NCBI GenBank assembly: GCA_031213475.1
Contig: JARUPZ010000003.1
Coordinates: 9,202,509 to 9,266,508, forward strand
DNA length: 64,000 bases
Reading direction: 5' to 3'
Origin: Nereocystis luetkeana
Taxonomy: Eukaryota > Sar > Phaeophyceae > Laminariales > Laminariaceae
Under the pieces are notes generated by a model. That model did not search any database. It saw nothing but the letters and a program-made list of their open reading frames with translations, and was not told the DNA's origin. This document shows positions 24,947-35,291 of this stretch, one piece after another (within the stretch, counting starts at the first letter, position 1; each line of letters begins with the position of its first letter). The position numbers and the translations under genes are program-made.

Positions 24947-25598
24947 TGTGCATACTAATGTGAACCCTAGCCTTCGGCGAGAACGGCACAGCCGCGACTG
25001 TTTTTTTCAAGTCCGAAGAGAGATTCTAGCCCTCTGTTCACATCATGCCTGCTGTACTGAATCCTCTGCGACCTCTGTCAGCGATGGGTAGAGCTGTACA
25101 CCTGTAGAGCGCTACAATACCTCTTGGGCCTGTTTGATGCACGCAGGGTATGGTAACTGGTCGCAATGTCGATACACCGGGTAGAGTCGCTAAAATATGG
25201 AGAGTACGTACCGTTATAATACTTATCTAATCGTCTGTAGCAGCAGTGCCGGGCACTACGGCGGTGATGCTTGCGTGTTGTACAACACTACTACAGCACT
25301 AGTCGGACGCGATGAGTGCAGCAATGGAAATAAACGGGTGGACACATACTGTCTGAGCCAGATCTCGGCAACACTTTCGATGCCTTTATTGTGCCATCCT
25401 GCTGGGTGCGTCCGCTTCTTACCGTGCATACTTACACACCAGGGACCGTTGGCTTGTTAGTGATTGACCAAATTGTTTTACGCACATGTAGTATAGCAGC
25501 GGCAGTAGTACATGTTGTATGCTGGCTGTAGAGCCAGTAGCAAACATCCTCCTAGTGATGTCGTCCTATCCATTGTGACCTTGTTTTTATTGGGACAG

Positions 25599-28500
25599 GA
25601 GGTGGCACCTACAATACCGGGCATGTCTTCCAGATCAAGGGACCAGGAGAGGAAACATGGGAGTCGGTATGCGACGAACTGATAACGCACTTCGGCAAGG
25701 GAGGGTACCGACTGCTGCGCAACAGTCGTACGCGGGTAAGAACGTACTTACTGCCCATTTCGTGTGCCCGAAGACGGAAAATAAATACTTCACTCTATTT
25801 TCATTGTTGCTTGTGCTGCGCTACCCACTACCTGGTAGACTTGACTGGCGCAAGACAACCAACAGCATCTGCGAGCGGTTTCGATTCTCGTCAGCAATTC
25901 TCATTCATCCAAGAATTATATTTTCAGCGTAATGAGAGTTTCATGTGCTCTTAGACATATTCTACATGGCGTGAGGTTCGCTCCGGAGAATGCTGACGAG
26001 ATTCGGCGGTGCTTCGCGCCCAACAGTAGTCTATATTGTGTTGGTTATGTAGCGCAAGATACCCAACGCCTCCCACGGTGTGGTCACCTCGTATATAGTG
26101 TTGTGAAAACCATGCTCTTGTCCCAAGCATACCGCATCTACGTTGGCTGATACGGCGATGCATATATATATATCTAGAGTACACGTGTACCGGGCATACC
26201 GCAGTAGCCAAAAATTGTTCTGGGTTGGTGCCGGACCAGAGCAAGCATAGCACAGTTGGTGCCGACATCTATTCAAAGTACCAGACACTGGTACGTGTCA
26301 CGCAACCTGCAGGAAGCCGAATTCCGGTCCCCGTGTCGTTTTTTTGCCTTATTTAATGCAATCTCGCCGGCAGCTACCGAAAAAGAAGGGGGATAACTCG
26401 CCTGGACTTGCTCGACACTCGAGCATCCGCGTGGAATGCGAAAGTTTCGGGCCACCCAGAGAGACCGTCAAGGCTGAAAACGCCAGTGGCCGCCGTATAC
26501 GATCGTCGAAGAAGGTGATCTGCAGCCTGAAATTCTAGTGCCGATTCGGCTGGACCCCCCCCCCCCCGTGTTAGAGGAGGCGAAGTAATGCGACGTAGAG
26601 GAGTTTGGTTCTCTCCTGTAGATAATCGCGAGAAACAATATTAGCAAAAACAAAAAGTATGCAGAGCATGGAAAAAACGTACCGAGCGCCTAAAGGTTGG
26701 AGATGTCTCTGTCAGGAGTAGGAACGGTGCTCCGTCTCGAACGGGATGCGTGGTCAATGGTGAACTGGGTAAGGCAAGCAACATATGAGCGCCCCGCCCC
26801 CCTAGAGGAAGGGCACAACGTTGACTACTGAAGTGTAGGCGCATGCTACAGTATGGGTAGCGCCTGCTTTTTCCGAGGCGTCTCCGCTTGCGGACTTCTA
26901 CTCCTGTTTCAACTTGTACAGCGTATCATATGTGTATGATACTTTCGCGTGCTGATCTCACATACTTTTTATTTTTTGTCTGAGGGGTACGATTAGTTTC
27001 AGTTATAATGTGTGCTATTTACGTTCGTGTGTTTTTTCCTCCTGACGTAATAATTCACTCCAGAGTTATTGGAGCCTGGCCTGTCACCACGGACTGCATT
27101 TTATTGTGGCGATAGGTTATTGTAAGAACATCAACAGCAACAACAACAACCTACTTCGAGGGAAAATGCAAACTTAGTCCATGCGCAATTCCATGGGCTA
27201 CATAGGTATCTAACGAATGGTTGTATAACACGTGATGGGTTCAAACTATATCGGGTAGAAAGTTCGAGAGTTGAGGAGCTCCGTCAGTGATTAATGTTCG
27301 GGCCCGCAAGTGCAACGTCTACCGTAGCGCGGGCCCGTAGGGTCTCATCATTGATTGCGGCATATCGCATCGTCTCGTCTATGGCAGCTTGGTTTTCACA
27401 CGTCTCTTCGTGCCTCGCATCGACTGTTGGGTGTTTTTGCAGGTTGGCTGCGGTTTCAGGCTCAACATCAATTGGAACAAGTCGGGCACGGGCCCGACTA
27501 TCGGCAAGGTGCGTCAAGCGGTGCATATGCGTCGGTACGAGTGCGCGAGGGTTGACGACATTAGTGTGTCGAACAGGCCGCCCGTATTTGCGGTCGACGG
27601 CAGGTCCTATTGGCTGTTTTGCGTAGCTTTCGTCCATGTTGACCGGAGTTTATCACCCTGAACTTCGGCGATAAGTTGAAACGTTCCTCCCGCTCGTTGT
27701 GCAGCGTCAACGAGCTCCTGACTTTTTGTGACCAAGCAGCTGAAGATCGGCTTGAGAACTATTCAAAGTCTGTTGTGCTGCTACTTGCTGCGTAGCTGTT
27801 CTGTGACAATGTGTTGCATCTCTCATGATACTTTTATCGCCGCATAGAAAAAACTTGTGACATTTGTTTTTTAATCTTCCAGGTGTGTCTGGTCCACAAT
27901 CACGACCCTCCTGCGGAGGGACCAGGGCTCATGAGTTACGAGGATGTGAAGGCTTCGGAAGGCGCGATTCGGGATCTGTGCAAGACCAACCTGACCACTG
28001 TCAAAATCTGCCGTTTCCTGGAGCGAGATAACCTCGCCCTTGGCCCTGTTGGGAGGATGCAGGCGAGAGTGGAAGTTATTGTTAATGTGTACCCATCATC
28101 GCTGTGCTTGATTGACTCGGTGGGCCCATTCCGTCACCGCTATGTCCTGGTAGGCTTAACCCTAATACGCTTTTCGTTCGAGGGCGACAGATACAGCAAC
28201 CCTTACACGTAAAAAAACAGGCATAGTGTAAGGATGCTGTTGTTGGCACGGCGTTGCATGCTTCGCCAAGATGTTCCTCGTTATGGGCCTGTCGTTGCCA
28301 GTATACGTGCGAGTGCTGACGTCAGCTGGTGGGCATATCCAGTCCATGTTTCACCGGAACGTGCACACGTTACCGCTGTGATGCCAGATGGTGCAGTCAT
28401 GTCTACGACGTGGTCCGGCCGCGACAAAATGTTTGATAGTACACTATCAAGACCTATGCCAATGGAAAAGAGAAGTCCAAGAGTTTTTTTTCAAACATAT

Positions 28501-31384
28501 TGCTTTAAAAAAACAGCCAAAAAATTCCTCGTACCGCCGCTGTCGGAACAAAAAGAAAAAATGTTTGATTTTTTTAAGTATTTTTTCCCAACGGCTGGAG
28601 GCGGCGCAATTTGTTTTTTTCTGGTTGCAAATTGTCAACACCCTGATAGAAACAAGCTCGTGCGACGATCGACGCCCGATCTCAACATAGACGCAGCCCA
28701 CGGCCAACTCTCTCGGTCTCCGGCAAGGCCAACGAATGTAGATGACGACCTCGAAGATATCAGGTGGATCCATGGTCTAGGGGGCGAGAGCTTGCCGGCG
28801 GCGTCCTACGGTATCCTCCCCAACCTGAAAAAAGGTCTATTTTTTGCCATCCGAGACGGATGGAGAAGTTGTGTCTTCTCTATTTTGCACACCAGCGGCC
28901 ATTTGTTTTTTGTCATACGCCCGCAACATGACAGCGGCCATGGTGCGAAGACGGTGAGCCTAGGGTGGGTCGGAGCCCCTAACGAGCGCACTCCGTTCAG
29001 AATTCATGACGCAGTCGTTGGTTTTGTCGATCGATGACTGTCAAGGACTCGGAATCTCGCCGCTTCAAACCAAACATCCGCCTGAGTTTTTCTCAAGCCG
29101 ATGTTGGCCCAACATCGGCCCCAGATTTGCCTTTTTCGGGCTTTTCCAAAAGTTTGGAACTTTTTTTTTTTGTAAACGTGCCCATAGGAAGCGTGTTCTA
29201 AAAATTTCTGGAGTGTATCTTTGCAATTCAAACTATTTATTGATACTTCGCTGTACCATTGGCATAGGTCTAATACCCCCTCAGTGCATTTATCTTCCCG
29301 AGAAATATCCCAGGCCCGTCGGGGTTGGCCCTCTTGGGACATGAGAGGGGAAAGATGACTATAAAAAAGTAACGATTACAGCAACGGCCACTGCGTGATT
29401 GGGGGAGGGTACAAATGGGTGTCGGAGTTACAATGCAATGAAGTCACGAGGCACGGGCGCAACAATATCCTACCCGCACTGCTGGGTGGTCATGCTGCTC
29501 GTGGAGGGTTTATAACGCCAAAGTTGATATTGCTTTGGTAGCTATCCCAGGGTCCCAGAGAGGATAAGGTTACGCAGGATTTACGTCAAGTGGATTTCCA
29601 GCGTTTGCCGAAAGTGGACCAAGTCGTGGACTGCTGGACAGCCCTCACATGTGTAGGACTTGCTCGTATTGCACCCCGCGCCCGACCTCCTGTTGGGGAC
29701 TGCACGGATTGTAGTACACTATATCTCCACCTGAATCCGTGGGTAGGAAACAAACGTCCGCAGGTACTTACGCCGCCAACGGGGTGCGTGCAAACACTTC
29801 GATCAATATTCGTCGAACCCAGCCATGACTGATACCCTGTCGTTTTCACGTGCCTTTGTTTTTACTCGCAATCCGGCACCGCAGGTGGCGAATGCAGTGA
29901 GGAGGATCCGAGCGGAAACGAACGACGCACAAAATGGCAGTGAGGACCGTGTGTCGATCAACCAGGACACCCAGAAAAATATTGAGCCTCCCGCGGAGAG
30001 TGCGGTCGGGCATTCCTTTGCCATCGGGGGCGCAGAATGGGAGGAGGGGCACAGTGCGAAACGTGTGGTGGCAGCAATCGTGTACGCCGACCTCATGGCC
30101 GTGGGGAAGAAGTTCGCGACCCAAGCGTCCAGTCAGGTGCGCACCTTGGAGGCCGCCGAGAGGATTATATTGGAGCTAAAGGCCGCCTTTGACGTAGCGC
30201 TAACGACAGAGCTGGCCGCCGCCAAGCGTGCAGACGCGAAATCGAAGGTGGTCTCCTCGGGCGCCCTTCCCCCCGCTTCTCGCAAGACTGTCGCTCCAGC
30301 AACTGCGCGCGCCATCTCAGCAACCGCAAGCGCCCGAGCGTCCGCACCTGCGGGCAAGCGCGGGCGCGGGGTGAGTGGAGGGAGGGCTCTGGGGGGTTGT
30401 AGGGGGCGGGGAGGGCGGGGACGACAGGGAAGGCGGGGCGGGCGGGGCGGGCAAGCGGCGCCCTTGTGTGTTCACGAGGAAATACTCGACAGAGGAAGTG
30501 GGAGCCCTGATAACGTCGATGGTGCTGAGAAAGGTGCTGATAAGACGGCCGCTTCTACAAGACCTGCTGCGCCAGAATTCAACCACGTTGGCGGAATGGG
30601 TGGCGTTGGCGTACTTCCTGAAGGACCAGCCGCTGTTGCAGCGTCGTCTCAGAATGTCCCCACTGGAGCCATCGATGTTGCTATCGACGCCGGTCTGAAC
30701 AACGGGGATGTAAACTTGCCTGGGGAGTGCCCGAGCACAGATTCTCGTCAGGCGACAGGGGCAACCGGCTCCGCCTTTCATCCTGGAAGAGTCGGCCGAA
30801 GAGACTGCCCCCTCCCACCATCCGGCCGCTGCAACATTGAGACGATTGCTGGGGTTGGCAGCTGTGGGTCCGACCAGGCGTGGAGTGGCGTTGGAAATGT
30901 TGGTAGTGGCCATGGCTCCAATCGGGCGTGGGGCGGTGGTGATGGTCATGGAGGCCATGTGGTGGGGATTGGTGGGAGTGTTGGTGTTGGCTTCGATGGC
31001 TCCAATCGGGCTGGGAGTGATGGTGTAGGAGTCGGCCAAGGCTCCATTCAGCTAGGGAGTGGTGGTAGCGTTGGTGACCATGGCTCCGGCCTGGCGCGGA
31101 AGGGTTGTGGTGTTAGCGGATACGGCTCCGATCAGTCAGGGAGGGGTGATGGTGTTGGTGTCTATCGCTTCGGTAACGAGGGTAGTGTTGGAGTTGGCGT
31201 AGGCAGTGGCGGTGTTGGTGTTGGTTCCGACAGCAATCAAGTCGGGAGTGGTGGTGGAGGTGTCTATGACAGAGCGGCTTCGTCAGGCATGACCGTATCT
31301 GAAGATATCTGCTCTCCTCTCCGTTCCAAGGAAGTCGGATCGGCCAAACGACGTAAAAGCTCAAGGGTAGAGGGTAGAGGGTAG
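25599..31384 (+). CDS. FAR1/MULE-type zinc-domain protein with Gly-rich tail (unit A)
   Basis: Probable DNA-binding nuclear protein. Exons: 25,599-25,735, 26,374-26,514, 27,443-27,508, 27,883-about 28,062, 29,885-31,384 (stop). The internal joins are phase 0; the first exon is incomplete upstream. About 673 residues are visible. Exons 1-4 give the pattern of FAR1 / MULE N-terminal domains: a TWESVCDELITHFGKGGYRL segment, then Cys in IRVECESFG, Cys in VGCGFRLNINW, and CLVHNHDPP supplying His-x-His. A helical segment (IRDLCKTNLTTVKICRFLE) follows, then VANAVRRIRAE. No MULE transposase or SWIM motif follows. Instead there is an Ala-rich helix, an RGG-like patch and a degenerate Gly-rich repeat. 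The exon 4 donor is uncertain (GC at 28,063 or GT at 28,069), and a strong GTGAGT at 30,371 could split the last exon. A domesticated transposase-derived factor is my inference. Confidence 0.62.
30840..31260 (+). repeat. coding minisatellite, Gly-rich (unit A)
   Basis: Imperfect units marked by GGCTCC followed by variants of AATCGGGC and GGGAGTGGTGG, spaced tens of bases apart. In frame they encode degenerate Gly/Ser/Val repeats such as GSNRAGSDGVGVG. Same sequence at about 50,950-51,370 in unit B. Confidence 0.6.
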
Positions 31385-33525
31385 AGGGAAGCGCCTTGGT
31401 CTTGTGCGTCAGCCGCTTTCACGTAACGAATGATAAGCTCATTCGCACAGTTCTATCCCTAGTACGGATCCTGCTAAATCGGAATATTGCGTAGTCGGCA
31501 ATTGCTGCCATGCATTTTGCGGGAGGTTCGCTGTTCACTTTCTCCGTTGTCAGGTGTGAAGTGTGCATACACACATCATAGGCATATATTTCGGCAGCCC
31601 CACCAATGCTTACTATTTTTTTTACTTCTTTGCTGTTAACTGTACATCGAGAGGGGGCGCTTCGGAACACTTTCCACTCTACTCACTTATGGTGCGCATC
31701 ACTGTTTGTGCCACGATGCGACCACACCATTTAGGTCTAGCTTCGATCGAGGTACGTCGTACGTAGACACCAGGTAGATAGATTTGTGTAGTTGGTATTC
31801 CCCATTTAATTTGAAAGCGATTTTCTTGCAAATATGCACAGAGTGGGGGGTTGCGCAACTGCCTGTGGTTTGCAGGGACGAGGAAGGCCAGCAAATATTA
31901 ACAGATACCAGGTACCAGGTATTAATAGCAAGATTGCAAGGCGACCCACTCGAAGACGAAGAACGAGCACAGACACATACGTAGATGATACGAAGACAGC
32001 AGTGCGAACAGAGAAAAAACGGAAAGGCGAGAAATACGTCGCGGAGGGCTGTTGCTTTGGCCGAAAAATACGCTTGGTTGCCCCTTGGGTCTGTTCGGAG
32101 TGGCAGTTCCCAACCGAAGTCTTTCCCCTATTAAACCCCAACTCCAACCCTCCCCACCACCCCGATCGTCATTCACGCACGCAAGTACTCGCACGGTGCG
32201 CGTTTGTCGAGACTGATCAAGTGGCTTGGGTGACGAACGAAACGTGTTACCTATTAATGGGCTTGATGTTACATTGCCGCTGCTTGCTGGTGTGTGTGTT
32301 TTCATTTGTATATAAATTGTATCTGCGTTCTAGCTTTCAAGTGACTAGGTGTATATACGTACGACCTCAGAGTCTATTGTTTTTGGCCGCTTCCGTACGG
32401 TTCTGAAAATATTGGACAAACAAATTCCTCCATACATGAGCATCTGTCTAATAATAGGGAACAGCAAGGCAACGCATATCGTTGGCCCTGTGCATTACTG
32501 ATTTTCCTTTAACTTCGCGGGTTTCGTATGATTTTCTTGTCCGGTCGATTTTGGACACAAGGTACCACACCTCAGATCATCGATTCCCTCTTGATCTACT
32601 CCATTTTTCAAGGCAGATAAATCCGAGCATAGATCTACGATCGTACTGCTGTAGTACTATCCCAAAAATGGTATGATCTACAGCAGGAGGAGCTGGTCTT
32701 GTCGGGTAGGACCCATATAATCCCACGACGACCTACAGCACAGCAGAAGTAAGAAGATGTATGCTTCCTGGGTTGGATACGCACGTACTATGCAGATCCT
32801 GCACAACCTCTAACTATACGGCAAACGGGGAACTAGGACGATGTGTCCGAGGTGTGCAAGGTGCAAGGTACCCCTCGATCTTCCGTTCTTCCAATTTCCT
32901 ATGATGTGCGTGATGTGTGTTTTCATCACCTCCAACAAACGCAAGTGTTTGTTTTTGAAAGAAACAAATCAAGGTACTTGGTACAGGTTGTATGTGCCGG
33001 TACTCTACATTCAATTCCAATGGTGCACGTACCAGCAGCCACTGGATATTTCATATTTCTCCTTCTATTTAGGTGTATCTTGTGAATAGAGCAAACGCAA
33101 TGTTGCCGAGGTATCATAGGCGCACACATCATACCGCCGGGTAAACCGTGAGTTGGTGTGCCGTGGTGTGTGCTTCAAACTGGGCTATGACGGTAAAAAA
33201 AACTCACACGTAGCCCATAGCTTCGAACACACCGGGTCTTTTAAACTAATTCGCACTGTCAATATACCGCCTCCTAATACTCTGAACTCCCCACCAGTTT
33301 CTTTTCCGTAACAATTCCCTCTCTCGCCCGCAGCGGTACGTAGCTGTGCCTTGCCGGTTGGGTGTTTGATTCATCAAGAGGACGCGGTTGTATCATCTTG
33401 AATATCTAGTCGAACTTTTCTGCGCGTGCTGTTCGGGATTCTCGTGCTCTCGGGATAGTTAAATCGCAAGGAGAAGCCGCCTTGCGTCGCAAGCAAAGAC
33501 ACAACAGGAGCAGCCAGGAGTCAGG
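31385..33525. other. spacer between the FAR1-like gene and beta-adaptin (unit A)
   Basis: Nothing recognisable as a gene. Two overlapping TACCWGGTA words occur at 31,906-31,921. Short frames (up to 190 codons at 31,834-32,406) show no domain. It presumably contains the 3' end of the FAR1-like gene and the beta-adaptin promoter. Unit B equivalent is 51,495-53,636, differing by one extra base near 52,848. Confidence 0.5.
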
Positions 33526-34390
33526 ATGGCGGGCAGAGCTGTGCGGGCACCGGGAGGAAGCGACTGGCGGCTCTTTACAACAACGAAAAAAGGTACCCGT
33601 GGTGGAAGAGAGCAATATGCGTAAATCACGGAAGCACCTTGCCTGTTGTTGTCTGTGGGGCTTGGTCGGCACGATGCCGAGATTTGTTCCTCTCTTTCGA
33701 AGAGCCGGCATTCCGATAAGGACGCTGCTGGAACACTCCCAGCTCCCAGCAGATGTTCCGCCCCACCGCCCTGTTGATGAGGTGACGTCTTACATGGGCA
33801 ATCAGGGCTTTTGTCGTATATTCCAGGTAAACATCGTCCGACACCTGTCAGGGAGACCTATGGACTGCTGTGGGGTAACAGGGCAGATGTGTTCCATCTT
33901 CGCTTATCCTCCGAAAGAACGGCTGTGCGCGGCGGTTCCCTCTGCCTGGCTTCGGGCCTTGGGGAAGTTGTCATGGATGATGGGACTTCTCAACACCCTG
34001 TTTTACATCCGAAGTTCCTGGAGATGGTTCATCTGATGACGATGCATCCAAAGGGTGCACACGCGGTAAACCTGCGGATACAGACAGCAGCAGTGGAACA
34101 TGGTTGGGCTGAATGCAGATAGTCTCTCTGCACCCCGAACTGTTTGTTGTGTTTCTGTGTTGTGACCGTCACCCGCCAGTTTACGAGTTACGAGTTCGTA
34201 TATACCGCGTGCATAACAGCTTCCAGTATCGTAGTGTGAATTCGCCGTTCGCTGGATTTTTTCGATATTTGTATCATGATACTATTAATATTAGTAGTGG
34301 TATTAAATATCATACGAGTATTGGCGTACGAGAGGTATTTCTTCTCGTATCGCGGGTCGTCGTTCGGACGCGACCGGTGTAAAACGACTT

Positions 34391-34392
34391 TG

Positions 34393-34472
<80 letters not shown>

Positions 34473-34474
34473 CC
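34391..34474 (+). repeat. (TGCC)21 microsatellite in adaptin intron 1 (unit A)
   Basis: Pure TGCC repeat of 84 bases. Unit B has the same length at 54,502-54,585. Confidence 0.97.
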
Positions 34475-35105
34475 GCCTTCTGCCTGCTGCATGCCTCCAA
34501 ATTCCGCCGCCGTTTCGACGTGTGCAGTCTGCAGTCTGCCAGTGTAGTCGGTATATAGTCTGTAGCTCTAAAGCCTACCAGTACTCGTATCATAGCTCTA
34601 AATGTGAAGGTTTACTTGGTACGTCACACACTGCTGGATATAAAGAGCAGACTGGAGCAACGACAACAAGCGATTACCCTGGGCATCTATACGTACCTGC
34701 ACTCGGTAATCGCACGAAGGCCCATATTTTACTACTGCTGCGCTTAGGCATGTGGGCCTTGCTGGGCCTCAGGAAACAACGCGTTCGACGCTAGGCAACA
34801 GTCACTGACGTGTTGCTGCTGTAAGTACTGCCCGGCTCGGGTCAGTTGCAAATTCGCGCGTTTCTATTACGGAACGGAACGACTGCGGCCTACATACCTC
34901 CTGGTGCAGAAGACGGGGTCGGGATTCAGGCTCCCTTCCCCGCCTCTGATGCAGGCGCTTCTATTTGCATGCTGGCGCTCAAGCTGTTCTCTGCGCTATT
35001 TGTGCCCAGCCACCGAAGTTTTGGCGCCACCCGCACCTCCGTTTACATTATCCTGCTCCCTGTTGCCTGCCTTCTTGCCTGCCTGCCTTCATTTGTTCCT
35101 TCCCT

Positions 35106-35291
35106 CCTTCCTTCCTTCCTTCCTTCCTTCCTTCCTTCCTTCCTTCCTTCCTTCCTTCCTTCCTTCCTTCCTTCCTTCCTTCCTTCCTTCCTTCCTTCCT
35201 TCCTTCCTTCCTTCCTTCCTTCCTTCCTTCCTTCCTTCCTTCCTTCCTTCCTTCCTTCCTTCCTTCCTTCCTTCCTTCCTTTCTTCCTTCC
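35106..35291 (+). repeat. (TTCC)n microsatellite in adaptin intron 1 (unit A)
   Basis: About 186 bases of almost pure TTCC, a strict pyrimidine strand that lies 91 bases before exon 2. It is 24 bases (six repeats) longer than in unit B. Confidence 0.97.

Larger units (their letters stand above)
23702..25598. other. spacer between copia-2 and the FAR1-like gene (unit A)
   Basis: No gene recognised. It contains two diverged tandem duplications (24,114-24,286 and 24,809-24,946). The first exon of the FAR1-like gene should lie here, since the exon at 25,599 starts in mid-codon, but no convincing ATG exon was found. Confidence 0.5.

Noticed and set aside
28234-29037. 267-codon frame between FAR1-like exons 4 and 5, also at 48,344-49,147
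   Set aside because: No domain recognised, T-rich composition unlike neighbouring exons, and it lies in the intron required by the phase-consistent gene model.
34276-34794. Open frame with a (CLPA)n repeat
   Set aside because: Translation of the (TGCC)21 tract; no start context or homology.
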